Assembly (NCBI GenBank): GCA_947651395.1
Contig: CANSYW010000001.1
Span: 186,001-250,000 of the forward strand
Direction: 5' to 3'
Source: an uncultured Pseudoflavonifractor sp.
Lineage (GTDB): Bacteria; Bacillota; Clostridia; Oscillospirales; Oscillospiraceae
DNA: 64,000 bases
In this document: positions 7,698-16,508 of the stretch, piece by piece
How positions within the stretch are numbered: the first letter of the stretch is position 1
How the letters are laid out: the number at the start of each line of letters is the position of its first letter
Notes under the pieces: generated by a model
What the model saw: only the letters and a program-made list of their open reading frames with translations
Told to the model about the DNA's origin: nothing
Databases searched by the model: none
Position numbers and translations under genes: made by a program

Positions 7698-9026
7698 TTA
7701 CAGTAAATGTTTCCTTTCCCAAGCCCCGGATCTCCACCGCAGGAGAAAGAGGATGGCCCGGATACATTCATCGCAGGCCATAGCCGCCCACAGTCCGGGC
7801 AGCCCCATACCAAAATGTACCGCAAAGAGCCAGCCGCCCCCCACGCCCATGGCCCAGGCAAAGATAATACACAGGACGATGGGATATTTGATATCCCCAC
7901 AGGCCTGAAGCACCCGGCACATGACCATATTCACCGCCCGCCCCGCCTCCAGCGGGATCTCAATGAGCATAATGACAGGCGCCAGGGCCAGAATGTCCTG
8001 GTCTCCGGTAAAGATGGAGTAGATGGGCCGGGCCAGCAGGAAAAGGAGCACACTGACCGTCAGGGATACCGACAGCGACCCCAACAGGGCCCGCTTTACG
8101 CTCTGCCGGGTGCCGGAGACGTCCCCCGCCCCCATGAGCCGGGCCGCCACCACCTGGGCCGCCTGAGAGAGGGCGGCGCCGAACATATAGGTGACGTTTG
8201 CGAACATGTTGGCATAGACCCGGGTATTCACCACATATTGCGCGAAACGGTTGCAGGTGGTCTGTATACAGATCTGGGAGAGATTGTAGGACAGGGACTC
8301 CCCGCCGGTGGGCAGTCCGATGGCCAGCAGACGCTTGAACTGTTCCATGGGGAAGGGACGCAGATATTTCACGGAGATCACCGGGCCAAAGCGCCGACGA
8401 AAAAGTACGGCAATGACCACCGTCCCCACCATCCGGGACAGATCGCTGGACAGGGCCGCTCCCACCACACCCAGAGCCGGCACCGGCCCAAGGCCGTTGA
8501 TGAGAACGGCGTTCCCGCCAATATTCAGGCAGTTCATCAGCACTGAGATGACCATGGTCTCTTTCATCAGCTGACTGGAGCGGAAAAAGGCCACAAAGGT
8601 CAGATAGACGGCCTGAAACACCATCCCCGCCCCGATGACGCGCATGTACAGGCAGGTCTTCTCAAAAATATCGGCGTGGACCCCCATGAGGCGGAACACC
8701 CCGGGGCAGAACAGGATCAGCACCCCGCTGACCAGAACGCCAAAGCCGATATTGGTCACCAGGGCCACCGTATAGGTGCGGCTGGAGCGTTTGGTGTCCT
8801 CCGCGCCAATGTATTGCGATATCAGAATGGTGGATGCGGTACAGATCACGGAGAAGACCAGCAGCACCAGATTTGTCACCTGATTGGCGTTGCCGATGGC
8901 ACCCACCCCGGCGGGATCCCGCCACCCCACCATGATCTGGTCGGCATTGCCCACCAGCATCTGGAGCAGCAGCTCGATAAAAATGGGCCAGCACAGCCCC
9001 AAAATGTTATTTTCCCTTCGCTCCAT
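7698..9026 (-). CDS. MATE family efflux transporter
   Basis: A 442-residue protein with twelve hydrophobic segments arranged as two similar halves, typical of MATE (multidrug and toxin extrusion) cation-coupled exporters. The N-terminal helix carries the family pattern LCWPIFIELLLQMLVGNADQ, and the second half repeats it around LLAIGLPTGGESL. Substrate is unknown; Na+ or H+ would drive export. I use the ATG at 9026, behind a GAGGAGG site (11 nt) on a transcript starting near 9055; an in-frame ATG at 9053 has no ribosome site. The gene has its own promoter and converges on no neighbour. Confidence 0.9.
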   Translation of the reverse strand: MERRENNILGLCWPIFIELLLQMLVGNADQIMVGWRDPAGVGAIGNANQVTNLVLLVFSVICTASTILISQYIGAEDTKRSSRTYTVALVTNIGFGVLVSGVLILFCPGVFRLMGVHADIFEKTCLYMRVIGAGMVFQAVYLTFVAFFRSSQLMKETMVISVLMNCLNIGGNAVLINGLGPVPALGVVGAALSSDLSRMVGTVVIAVLFRRRFGPVISVKYLRPFPMEQFKRLLAIGLPTGGESLSYNLSQICIQTTCNRFAQYVVNTRVYANMFANVTYMFGAALSQAAQVVAARLMGAGDVSGTRQSVKRALLGSLSVSLTVSVLLFLLARPIYSIFTGDQDILALAPVIMLIEIPLEAGRAVNMVMCRVLQACGDIKYPIVLCIIFAWAMGVGGGWLFAVHFGMGLPGLWAAMACDECIRAILFLLRWRSGAWERKHLL

Positions 9027-9061
9027 TACGCTCCGGGCCTCCTCTTGATACATATAGGGAA

Positions 9062-9089
9062 ATTATACGGACTTCCCCGGAAAAGGCAA
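9062..9089 (-). promoter_or_regulatory. Promoter of MATE transporter gene
   Basis: Minus-strand TTGCCT (9089-9084), 16-bp spacer and TATAAT (9067-9062), a consensus -10. It is divergent from the P1 peptidase promoter about 90 bp away. Confidence 0.65.
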
Positions 9090-9153
9090 TGGGCGTTCTC
9101 ACCAGATTTTCTCCCTCTCCCCCGCCGGTCTTTCCACCATTTTTCCCTTCCCC

Positions 9154-9182
9154 TTGACGAAGGGACCGGGGGCGGGTACAAT
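9154..9182 (+). promoter_or_regulatory. Promoter of P1 peptidase gene
   Basis: TTGACG (9154-9159), 17-bp GC-rich spacer, TACAAT (9177-9182); the start codon follows 30 bp later behind AGGAGGGATC. Confidence 0.7.
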
Positions 9183-9211
9183 GGAGAAAAACCCCTCAGG
9201 AGGGATCCTCT

Positions 9212-10258
9212 ATGGTTCAGCTTCGGGCCCGTGATCACGGCATTTTTATCGGCGAGCTCCCCACAGGCGCAAGAAATAAGATCACCGACGTCCCCGGCGT
9301 CACCGTGGGCCACTGCACCGTGGACACAGACGAGCATAAAACCGGGGTCACCGTCCTTCTCCCCTGTCCGGAAAACCCCTTCCGCCACAAGCTCCCCGCC
9401 GCCGCCTTTGTGCTCAACGGCTTCGGAAAAAGTCTGGGGCTGGTGCAGGTGGAGGAGCTGGGCACCCTGGAGACCCCCATCGCCCTCACCAACACCCTGA
9501 ACGTGGGCCTTGTCCATGACGCCATGGTGGAATATATGATCACCCGCGGGGGGACCGAGGGCGTCGACGTGCGCTCGGTGAACCCGGTGGTCTGCGAGTG
9601 CAACGACGGAGGGCTCAACCGCATCCAGCGCCGGGCGGTGGGGGCCGAGCATGTCTTCTCCGCCTTCGCCGCCGCCTCCCCCGACTTTGAGGAGGGGGAC
9701 GTGGGGGCGGGTAAGGGCATGGTCTGCCACGGCCTCAAGGGGGGCATCGGCTCCGCCTCCCGCCTTATGGAGGTGGATGGACAAAGCTATACTCTGGGCG
9801 CTCTGGTGCTGGCCAACCACGGCAGCATGAAGGATCTGACCATTTCCGGAGAGCACATTGGCCCCCGGCTGGATCAGGCCAAGGCCGCCAAGGAGAGCGA
9901 TGTGGGCTCCTGCATCGTCCTTCTCGCCACCGACCTTCCCCTTGACAGCCGTCAGCTGAGCCGGGTATTGAAGCGGGCCTCGGTGGGTCTGGCCCGGCTG
10001 GGCTCCTACATCGGCCACGGCAGCGGAGAGGTCTTTGTGGCCTTTTCCACCGCCAATCCCTTTGATCCTGAGGAAAAAGCGGCCCTCCGCCAGGTGAGTG
10101 CCTTCCACGAGGAAAAAATGGATCTCCCCTTCCGGGCCGCCGCCGAGGCGGTGGAGGAGGCCGTCCTGAACTGCCTCTTCACCGCCCGCACCTGCACCGG
10201 CTGGGACAAAAAGACGGTCTGGGCCCTCACCGACCTGTGGATGCCGGAGAAGGGGTAA
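9212..10258 (+). CDS. P1 family peptidase (DmpA / L-aminopeptidase D-esterase type)
   Basis: A 348-residue Ntn-hydrolase of the DmpA/BapA family. The family start (NKITDVPGVTVGHCTVD) and central asparagine-rich region (ALTNTLNVGLVHDAM) are present. The autoproteolysis and nucleophile site is visible as the Gly-Ser of VGSCIVLLATDLPL: cleavage before this Ser would yield alpha and beta chains with Ser as catalytic N-terminus. Family members release N-terminal residues from short peptides, some acting on beta- or D-amino acid substrates; the actual substrate here is unknown. No signal peptide is seen, so it should be cytoplasmic. Own promoter and AGGAGGGATC ribosome site; single-gene unit ending at a shared terminator. 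Confidence 0.9.
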   Translation: MVQLRARDHGIFIGELPTGARNKITDVPGVTVGHCTVDTDEHKTGVTVLLPCPENPFRHKLPAAAFVLNGFGKSLGLVQVEELGTLETPIALTNTLNVGLVHDAMVEYMITRGGTEGVDVRSVNPVVCECNDGGLNRIQRRAVGAEHVFSAFAAASPDFEEGDVGAGKGMVCHGLKGGIGSASRLMEVDGQSYTLGALVLANHGSMKDLTISGEHIGPRLDQAKAAKESDVGSCIVLLATDLPLDSRQLSRVLKRASVGLARLGSYIGHGSGEVFVAFSTANPFDPEEKAALRQVSAFHEEKMDLPFRAAAEAVEEAVLNCLFTARTCTGWDKKTVWALTDLWMPEKG

Positions 10259-10280
10259 GGGAACGTTTTTTGATAATAGC

Positions 10281-10311
10281 AAGGGCCGCCGATCTCCTGT
10301 CGGCGGCCCTT
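10281..10311. terminator. Bidirectional terminator-like hairpin
   Basis: AAGGGCCGCCGA / TCGGCGGCCCTT forms a 12-bp stem between the converging P1 peptidase and rubredoxin genes. The T-tracts are interrupted on both sides, so strength is uncertain. Confidence 0.7.
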
Positions 10312-10314
10312 GTC

Positions 10315-10473
10315 TCATTCCTTTTCAAACACGTCCTTACCCATCCCGCAGATGGGACAGACCCAGTCCTCAGGCAGGTTTTCCCAGGGGGTCCCGGGGG
10401 CCACGCCGTTGTCCGGATCCCCCACCTCCGGGTCGTAGACATACCCACAGGGCCCGCATACATAACGATCCAT
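10315..10473 (-). CDS. Rubredoxin
   Basis: A 52-residue protein with the two rubredoxin knuckles, CGPCGY near the start and CPICGM near the end, and the conserved middle [15 protein letters not shown]. It holds one Fe(Cys)4 centre and carries single electrons in anaerobes, often for oxygen or superoxide detoxification. Start ATG at 10473 behind a GGAAG site. It begins 4 nt after the spoIIR stop, so both are probably on one transcript; no rubredoxin partner (rubrerythrin, oxidoreductase) is adjacent. Confidence 0.96.
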   Translation of the reverse strand: MDRYVCGPCGYVYDPEVGDPDNGVAPGTPWENLPEDWVCPICGMGKDVFEKE

Positions 10474-10477
10474 GTTC

Positions 10478-11104
10478 TCACTTCCTTTCCAGCTTTTCAC
10501 ATAATGTCTCCCACAGCTCCAGGGTCTTGAAGCGGATCTCATAGTTCCCGTCCTCTTCCGTAATGAGCTTGACCTGCTCCCCTGTAAGGGCGGAGGCCTG
10601 GGCCGCGGCGGTGCTTACCGAGTCGGCGCACAGAGGCGGAAATACCACGCACCACCAATTGCGCCCCTCTCCCTGCCCGACTGTGAGACGCAGCGCGGCA
10701 TACCGCCCCGCGGGGAGAGAGAAGCCGTTATAGTGTCGGGTGGGAAACCATACGTCCTCCTCCAGGGCGGCCGTCACCGGCCTGCCCTCCGCCACCTCCG
10801 CCCCGGCCCGGGCCAGCTCTTCCAGGTGGCCACCCAGGATCGCCCTGGCCTCCTCCGCTCCCCGAGTCTCCGTGAGCAGAGGCTCTGCCGCCTCCAGCAC
10901 CGCGTCCCGTACCCGCAGTTTTATCGCCTGCTCTTCCAGCGCGTCGGAGGCGCCGACCACATGAAGCCGTACCAGCTTTTCCGACAGAGCGTTCTGCTGC
11001 CCGGAGAGCCATGTCCCCGCCAGCGCCGCCACGCATATTCCCAGCAGCGCGGCCAGCTCCCACCGCCGCAGCTTGTTTTTTCTCTCATGTAACAAAACAG
11101 ACAC
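10478..11104 (-). CDS. spoIIR: Stage II sporulation protein R
   Basis: A protein of about 205 residues with one N-terminal membrane/signal segment ([17 protein letters not shown]) and the SpoIIR hallmark [18 protein letters not shown]. SpoIIR is made in the forespore under sigma F and is secreted to signal SpoIIGA to process pro-sigma E in the mother cell. The start is unclear: GTG 11104 lies inside a hairpin and too close to the AAAGG site, while the in-frame TTG at 11095 has a better spacing. Rubredoxin follows 4 nt after the stop. Confidence 0.92.
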   Translation of the reverse strand: MSVLLHERKNKLRRWELAALLGICVAALAGTWLSGQQNALSEKLVRLHVVGASDALEEQAIKLRVRDAVLEAAEPLLTETRGAEEARAILGGHLEELARAGAEVAEGRPVTAALEEDVWFPTRHYNGFSLPAGRYAALRLTVGQGEGRNWWCVVFPPLCADSVSTAAAQASALTGEQVKLITEEDGNYEIRFKTLELWETLCEKLERK

Positions 11105-11127
11105 ACCTTTCTATGTGAGGTGTGTCT
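11099..11127. terminator. Terminator-like hairpin between ispE and spoIIR
   Basis: AGACACACCT / AGGTGTGTCT is a perfect 10-bp inverted repeat with TTTTGTT on the minus side and ATTTTTCCC on the plus side. On the minus strand it would separate ispE from spoIIR, and it overlaps the upstream start candidate of spoIIR. Confidence 0.7.
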
Positions 11128-11156
11128 ATTTTTCCCACTTTATTTGTGTTTAGTCA

Positions 11157-12029
11157 TCAGAGTGAATGGGTCAAAAATGTCTCCGGCCAAACCTTCCCCA
11201 TCGCGTCGGAAGCGGCCCGCGCCTGATCCTGAGAGGAAAAGAGACCGTACACGGTGGAACCTGTGCCCGTCATACAGGCCCCCAGGGCCCCACGATCCAC
11301 CAGCTCCCCTTTCAGCTCCTCCACCAGTGCCCGCCGCCGGGGCGGCAGGACCTCTTCAAAGACATTGTACAGCCTGCGGGCCACCCCGGACAGCTCTCCC
11401 CTCTCCAGGGCCTCCAGCATTCCGGCGGTGTCCGGGTGTCCCTGGAGCCGCCGCCCATCCAATTTGGCGAAAAGCTCGGGGGTGGACACGGAAAAACCGG
11501 GCTTGATCAGCACCGCCCAGCATTTCGGCAGGGCGGGCAGACCGGTCAGCTTCTCCCCCAGTCCCTCCGCCAAGACGGTGCCGCCCATGACGCAGTAGGG
11601 CACGTCCGAGCCCACCCGCTCTCCGATCCGGGCAAGCTGGGAAAGGCTCAGGCCCAGGCCGCACAGCCGATTCAGGCCCCGGAGCACCGCGGCGGCGTCG
11701 GAGCTGCCCCCGGCGGTACCCGCACAGACCGGGATCTGCTTGCGCAGCTCCACCGTCAGCCGTCCCCAGTCCGCTCCCGTCGCCTCCTGAAGGCGTCCTG
11801 CCGCCACAGCTGCCAGATTGCGGCCATCCACAGGCAGAAAGCCCAGATCGGTGGTGATGACCACTCCCTCCCCCGGCTCCACCGTCAGGGTGATCTGGTC
11901 GGCGAGGGATACCGAGGTCATCACCATTCTCATCTCGTGATAGCCGTCCTCCCGCCGCCCCAGCACGTCCAGAGTCAGATTCAGCTTGGCGGGGGCGGAC
12001 AGCGTCAGGCTCTTTTTCCCATCCATCAT
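11157..12029 (-). CDS. ispE: 4-diphosphocytidyl-2-C-methyl-D-erythritol kinase
   Basis: A 290-residue GHMP kinase of the MEP isoprenoid pathway, phosphorylating CDP-ME at the 2-hydroxyl with ATP. Landmarks: N-terminal APAKLNLTLDVLGRREDGYHE and the glycine-rich ATP loop PVCAGTAGGSSDAAA, in the clostridial form (TAGGSS where others have LGGGSS). Full length. The ATG overlaps the stop of the DUF1015 gene by 4 bp, so translation is coupled. Confidence 0.95.
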   Translation of the reverse strand: MMDGKKSLTLSAPAKLNLTLDVLGRREDGYHEMRMVMTSVSLADQITLTVEPGEGVVITTDLGFLPVDGRNLAAVAAGRLQEATGADWGRLTVELRKQIPVCAGTAGGSSDAAAVLRGLNRLCGLGLSLSQLARIGERVGSDVPYCVMGGTVLAEGLGEKLTGLPALPKCWAVLIKPGFSVSTPELFAKLDGRRLQGHPDTAGMLEALERGELSGVARRLYNVFEEVLPPRRRALVEELKGELVDRGALGACMTGTGSTVYGLFSSQDQARAASDAMGKVWPETFLTHSL

Positions 12030-13309
12030 CGGATCTTCCGCGCCTCCAGGTAAAAGCGTTTGTCGTGGGGCTCTCCCATGGAGAAGGTCTTCCTGGGCAG
12101 GACGCCCTGGCGCAGGATGGCCGGGAAGAGCTCTGCCTTCCCAAGGGCCGGGAGCACAAAGCCCACATTCCCCGGACGCCGGGCCAGATCGCAGGTGACC
12201 CCTATCCCGTGGATATAGTCGATGCTGCCGCCATACGCCTTGATGTAATCGTCCAGAAACGTCTGCAGGGTACCCACGGGTAGCGCCTGCCGGGGATCGG
12301 GCACCGTGATCGCCCCTTCCCCGTCGGAGTAGATATAGCGGAGCACATGGCCCGCCCCCTCTCCCCGATAGGCGCCGGGGAAGGTAGTCAGCAGAGCGCC
12401 CAACAAGTCTTTTTCCTTCACATTAAAGAGGACCCGGTGGATCGCCTTGAACTCCAGGGAATCGTCATAGAGGTTGATTACCTCACACAGGGCATACCGG
12501 GAGGGAAGCTCTCCCCAACGTTCCGGCGGGGTCAGCTTCTTCTGCCTCTCATAGCACTCCTTGGCGGTGGTAAGGGAGTGGTTCCCGTCCCCCACCGCGA
12601 ACTGGAAGGGGACGTTCCCCATCCCCGCGCCGTAACGTTTGACCATGGCCTGGGGCGTGTTCAGCCTCCCCAGAGCCGCCGAGACCTGATCCATGGCCTC
12701 CCCGTCCAGAAGCCAGCCGGCCAGATGTCCCCCGCCGGTCATCAGCTCAAAGTCATAGAGCAACTCCAGCTCCCCCTTGCGCGCCGCCAGGGGCTCGATC
12801 ACCGTCCGCTGGGGATCGTCGCACAACAGCATGGCGTGAGGCAGCTCCACAGAGGCGTTCTTCCGTACCGCCACCCGGGGCGGGATCCGGCTCATGACCA
12901 CGCCCTCAGTGGCCCGGATGGGCATCTGGGCCTCGGGCTCATAGTCATACTGCTCCAGATCCAGCGCCCCCACCAGGCCCCGGCGGATCTTGCCGTCCCG
13001 GAGGGTGCGCTCCACATAGATCAGCGCCCCCGGCAGCTCCCGGAACCGGCCCTCCCGGAGGTAGCGGGTCATGGTATTGTTGATCTCCATGATGTCAGTT
13101 TCCACATTAGGCCCGTCCAGGCAGCTCTCCGGCAGGATGAGCCGCAGAGCCGAGGGGGCGCCGCCCACGATCCCCTCTACCTCCGCCCAGTATTCGGGCT
13201 GGGAGACATATTGATCGCAGGCCACCACCGCCCACTTACCGTATTCACAGTCTTTGGGCAGCAGGATATCGGCGGGGCCGAATGCCAGGCCCTGGAATCG
13301 TTGATCCAT
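12026..13309 (-). CDS. DUF1015 family protein
   Basis: A 427-residue soluble protein of the DUF1015 family, which has no firmly established activity. Recognisable features are an N-terminal GPADILLPKDCEYGKWAVVACD segment followed by SQPEYWAEVE, and a histidine motif in FQFAVGDGNHSLTTAK that resembles a metal or phosphate site. Family members are often encoded beside serine biosynthesis genes (serA, serC). Here the neighbours upstream are a ThrH-type phosphoserine phosphatase and an aminotransferase, which fits that association. Start ATG 13309 behind GGGAGGG. Overlaps ispE by 4 bp. Confidence 0.88.
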   Translation of the reverse strand: MDQRFQGLAFGPADILLPKDCEYGKWAVVACDQYVSQPEYWAEVEGIVGGAPSALRLILPESCLDGPNVETDIMEINNTMTRYLREGRFRELPGALIYVERTLRDGKIRRGLVGALDLEQYDYEPEAQMPIRATEGVVMSRIPPRVAVRKNASVELPHAMLLCDDPQRTVIEPLAARKGELELLYDFELMTGGGHLAGWLLDGEAMDQVSAALGRLNTPQAMVKRYGAGMGNVPFQFAVGDGNHSLTTAKECYERQKKLTPPERWGELPSRYALCEVINLYDDSLEFKAIHRVLFNVKEKDLLGALLTTFPGAYRGEGAGHVLRYIYSDGEGAITVPDPRQALPVGTLQTFLDDYIKAYGGSIDYIHGIGVTCDLARRPGNVGFVLPALGKAELFPAILRQGVLPRKTFSMGEPHDKRFYLEARKIR

Positions 13310-13346
13310 GACAGGTTTCCCTCCCTATGATGGGTGTACGTAAAAA

Positions 13347-13946
13347 TCAGAGCGCCGCCTTGATGGCCCCCAGCAGCTCTTCGAAGGTCTCATAGGCGGG
13401 CAGCTGGGGATAGTCCGCCTTGATCTTGTCGGTGGACTTGAAGAGGAACCCCGCCTTGCTCTGCTGGATCATGGCCAGATCGTTGTAGCTGTCCCCGGCG
13501 GCGATGGTCTCATAGCCGATGGACTGGAGGGCCTTCACCGTGGTGAGCTTGGACTTCTCACAGCGCATCTGAAAGCCGGTGATCTCCCCGCTTTGGGCCA
13601 CCTCCAGCGTGTTGCAGAAGATGGTAGGCCAGCCCAGTTTCTCCATAAGGGGCTTGGCGAACTGTTCAAAGGTGTCGCTGAGGATGATGACCTGGGTCAG
13701 GCCCCTCAGCTCGTCCAAAAAGGCTCTGGCCCCCGGCAGGGGGTCGATCCCGGCGATGGTGGCCTGGATCTCCCGAAGGCCCAGGCCGTGCTCCCTGAGG
13801 ATCCCCAGACGCCAGTTCATCAGCTTATCATAGTCGGGCTCGTCCCGGGTGGTGCGCTTGAGTTCAGAGATGCCGCTGGCTTCCGCGAAGGCGATCCAGA
13901 TCTCGGGGACAAGGACGCCCTCCATATCAAGACATACGATGTTCAT
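13347..13946 (-). CDS. thrH: Phosphoserine phosphatase / homoserine phosphotransferase (ThrH type)
   Basis: A 199-residue HAD-superfamily enzyme with the ThrH signature start VCLDMEGVLVPEIWI (nucleophile Asp6, Glu8 in place of the usual second Asp), motif II ILSDTF, and motif IV GDSYNDLAM. ThrH of Pseudomonas dephosphorylates phosphoserine and can pass phosphate to homoserine; serine formation is the likelier role here. Start ATG 13946 follows GAAAGGAAG; a longer frame to 13982 has no ribosome site. Downstream DUF1015 and upstream aminotransferase suggest an amino acid operon. Confidence 0.9.
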   Translation of the reverse strand: MNIVCLDMEGVLVPEIWIAFAEASGISELKRTTRDEPDYDKLMNWRLGILREHGLGLREIQATIAGIDPLPGARAFLDELRGLTQVIILSDTFEQFAKPLMEKLGWPTIFCNTLEVAQSGEITGFQMRCEKSKLTTVKALQSIGYETIAAGDSYNDLAMIQQSKAGFLFKSTDKIKADYPQLPAYETFEELLGAIKAAL

Positions 13947-14020
13947 AGGCTCTTCCTTTCGTTGCTGTCGCCGGGGGCACACCGTGCGCCCCCACAGAGT
14001 TTTTCTGCCCGATCGCGCCC

Positions 14021-15187
14021 TTACATGCTCTTCAGGAATCGCTCCAGCCGCTCCAGCGCCTCGGCCAGATCCTTCATGGACGCGGCGTAGCAGGCCCGGA
14101 CATAGCCCTCCCCGCCGGGTCCGAAGGCGGAGCCGGGAATGACCGCCACGTGCTCGGCGGCCAGGAACCTGTCGCAGAACTCCTCAGAGGTCAGACCGGT
14201 GGAGCGGATGCAGGGGAAGGTATAAAAGGCCCCTCTGGGCTCAAAGCATTCCAGTCCCAGCCGCCGGAAGCCGTCCACCAGGAACCGGCGGCGTCCGTCG
14301 TACTCCTCCTTCATCGCCTCAATGTCCCCGTCGCCGTTGTTGAGCGCCTCGATGGCGGCATACTGGCTGGTGGTGGGGGCGCACATGATGGCGTACTGGT
14401 GGAGCTTGGTCATGGCGGCGATCAGGGGTTTGGGGCCGCATACATAACCCAGCCGCCAGCCCGTCATGGAGTAGGCCTTGGAAAAGCCGTTGACCACCAC
14501 GGTGCGCTCGTACATATCCGGAAGGTTGGCCATGGACACATGGTGCTGCCCATAGGTGAGTTCACTGTAGATCTCATCGGAGATCACCATGATATCCGTG
14601 CCCCGAAGCACATCGGCCAGTTCCTCCAGATCCCTCCGGCCCATGATGGCCCCGGTGGGGTTGTTGGGGAATGGCAGTACCACCGCCTTGGTGCGCGGGG
14701 TAATGGCCTCCTCCAGCTCCCGAGCGGTCAGCCGGAACTCGTCGGTCTGCATGGTCTCCACCTGCACGGGGACTCCGTGGAGCATGGATACCAGGGGGGC
14801 ATAGCACACAAAGGAGGGTGAGGGAATGATGACCTCGTCCCCCGGTTCCAGAAGGCACCGGAAGGTCAGATCCAGTCCCTCGCTGCCCCCCACGGTGACC
14901 AAAACCTGGCCAACGCCCTCGTAGTCCAGGTCAAAGCGGCGTTTCAGGTAGCGGGAGATGGATCTGCGCAGCTCGGACAGGCCGGCGTTGGGACTGTATT
15001 TGGTGAAACCCTTTTCCAGGGAGTAGATTCCCGCGTCCCGGATGTGCCAGGGCGTGACAAAATCAGGCTCTCCGATCCCCAGGGAGATGCCCCCCTCCAT
15101 GCCCTGGAGGAGATCAAAATATTTGCGGATACCGGAGGGCTTGACCTTCTTGACCCTCCCGCACAAGATCTTCTCGTAGTCCATCAT
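14021..15187 (-). CDS. Pyridoxal-phosphate aminotransferase, class I/II
   Basis: A 388-residue fold-type I aminotransferase. Visible are the substrate-binding GIGEPDFVTP, the glycine cluster VTVGGSEGLDLTFR, NNPTGA, the cofactor Asp in SDEIYSELTY, and the Schiff-base lysine K237 in VVNGFSKAYSMTGWRLGY. It probably transfers amino groups between alanine, aspartate or aromatic amino acids and 2-oxoglutarate; specificity cannot be read. Its ATG shares one base with the stop of the upstream Lrp-family regulator, so the pair is translationally coupled and the regulator likely senses an amino acid handled by the enzyme. Confidence 0.92.
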   Translation of the reverse strand: MMDYEKILCGRVKKVKPSGIRKYFDLLQGMEGGISLGIGEPDFVTPWHIRDAGIYSLEKGFTKYSPNAGLSELRRSISRYLKRRFDLDYEGVGQVLVTVGGSEGLDLTFRCLLEPGDEVIIPSPSFVCYAPLVSMLHGVPVQVETMQTDEFRLTARELEEAITPRTKAVVLPFPNNPTGAIMGRRDLEELADVLRGTDIMVISDEIYSELTYGQHHVSMANLPDMYERTVVVNGFSKAYSMTGWRLGYVCGPKPLIAAMTKLHQYAIMCAPTTSQYAAIEALNNGDGDIEAMKEEYDGRRRFLVDGFRRLGLECFEPRGAFYTFPCIRSTGLTSEEFCDRFLAAEHVAVIPGSAFGPGGEGYVRACYAASMKDLAEALERLERFLKSM

Positions 15188-15669
15188 TATTCAAACACGA
15201 ACCTTTCCTGCTGCTCCTCCCGCTTCTCAAAAATCAGGTGATTCTCCTTATACTTGTGGAGGATGAAGTGGGTGGCGGTGGAGGTGACCTCATCGATGGT
15301 GGAGAGCTTCTCTCCCACGAAGTGGGCCACCTCCTTCAGTGTGCGTCCCGAGATAATAACGGTGAAATCAAAGGCGCCGGACATGAGATAGAGGCTCTCC
15401 ACCTCGTCATACTGATAGATCCGCTGGGCAATACGGTCAAAGCCGTCCCCCCGCTGGGGGGTCACCTTCACCTCAATGAGGGCGGTCACCGCCTCCCGCT
15501 GGGTGCGGTCCCAGTCCACCACGGCCTGGTAGCCCAGAATGAGCTTTTCCGCCTCATACTGTTTGACGGCGGCCTTTACCTCCTCCGCCGTTTTGCCCGT
15601 CATGGCGGCCAGCTGCTCCGCCGTCAGTTTGCAATCGCCCTCCAAGAGCTGTAAGAGTTTGGTATCCAT
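15187..15669 (-). CDS. Lrp/AsnC family transcriptional regulator
   Basis: A 160-residue regulator with an N-terminal winged helix-turn-helix (EGDCKLTAEQLAAMTGKTAEEVKAA, preceded by LLQLL) and a C-terminal RAM ligand-binding domain (TALIEVKVTPQRGDGFDRIA; YLMSGAFDFTVIISGRTLKE). Such proteins form dimers or octamers and respond to amino acids. Start ATG 15669 behind AGGAGGAAG. It is the first gene of a coupled pair with the aminotransferase and most likely controls its own operon. Confidence 0.92.
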   Translation of the reverse strand: MDTKLLQLLEGDCKLTAEQLAAMTGKTAEEVKAAVKQYEAEKLILGYQAVVDWDRTQREAVTALIEVKVTPQRGDGFDRIAQRIYQYDEVESLYLMSGAFDFTVIISGRTLKEVAHFVGEKLSTIDEVTSTATHFILHKYKENHLIFEKREEQQERFVFE

Positions 15670-15729
15670 ATTACTTCCTCCTGTTCCAGGGTCGTCTGGA
15701 CTATTTTACAGTTGAGCGTCAGCGGAAAA

Positions 15730-16299
15730 TCAATAGGTATGGGTACAAATTTCAAGTATCTTGGCCTGTATCGTCTTCAGATCGTCAAAGGTTTCGGGCC
15801 TCCGGCGGGGGTCCCGCAGGAGGGCGGCGGGGTGGAACAGGGCGATGCGCAGAATACCGTCCTTTTCAAACCACTGGCCGTGCTCCCTGGTGATCTTGAA
15901 GTCTTCCTTGATGTACTTCATGGCGGCGATCCGCCCCAGGCAGATGATGATCTTGGGTCGGATGAGCGCGATCTGCCGCTCCAGCCACTGCTCACAGGCC
16001 TCCTGCTCCACGTTCAGGGGATCCCGGTTCTGAGGCGGACGGCACTTGACCATGTTGCCGATGTAGATGTTCTTCTCCCGGCTCAGGTCAATGATCTCCA
16101 GCATCTCGTCCAGCAGCTTGCCTCCCCGGCCCACAAAGGGGCGGCCGGTCAGATCCTCCTGCTCACCGGGGCCCTCCCCGATGCACATGACCTCGGCGGT
16201 CTCCACCCCCTCGCCAAATACCACATTGGTACGGGTATCCGCCAGGGCGCAGCGGCGGCAGGACAGACATTCCGCCCGCAGGGCTTCCCATTCGTTCAT
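15730..16299 (-). CDS. Uracil-DNA glycosylase, family 4 (Fe-S type)
   Basis: A 189-residue protein with the family 4/5 UDG motifs: GEGPGEQED (residues 41-49), RPFVGRGG, and the late FHPAALLRDP. Cysteines at 11, 14 and 17 near the N-terminus and at 86 and 102 supply the ligands of the 4Fe-4S cluster typical for this family. It removes uracil from deaminated DNA. Its minus-strand neighbour downstream is the Lrp regulator gene, 60 bp away with its own ribosome site. Confidence 0.93.
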   Translation of the reverse strand: MNEWEALRAECLSCRRCALADTRTNVVFGEGVETAEVMCIGEGPGEQEDLTGRPFVGRGGKLLDEMLEIIDLSREKNIYIGNMVKCRPPQNRDPLNVEQEACEQWLERQIALIRPKIIICLGRIAAMKYIKEDFKITREHGQWFEKDGILRIALFHPAALLRDPRRRPETFDDLKTIQAKILEICTHTY

Positions 16300-16444
16300 A
16301 GCGCTCTCCCCTTTTTGCTTGGATATTTTATTTTATCACAAAAGCGCCCGAAAGCAAAGATATGATTTTCTCAATAAAGGCGGAAATTGTAACGGCTGTG
16401 GATCCCGCCCTTTGCCGGAAGGGTCGCCCCGGCTTTCTTCTCTC

Positions 16445-16473
16445 TTGTTTTTCTCCTCCGGCCATGGTAAACT
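16445..16473 (+). promoter_or_regulatory. Candidate promoter of aldolase-cupin-SDR unit
   Basis: TTGTTT (16445-16450), 17-bp spacer, TAAACT (16468-16473), located 35 bp before the aldolase start. Moderate match to consensus. Confidence 0.5.
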
Positions 16474-16508
16474 TATTTTAACACTAACGATAAAGGAAGG
16501 TGCTTCCT

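Noticed and set aside
13973-13993. GC-rich hairpin between the aminotransferase and thrH genes
   Set aside because: Stable stem but no T-run on either strand; no clear function, and the genes appear to be co-transcribed.
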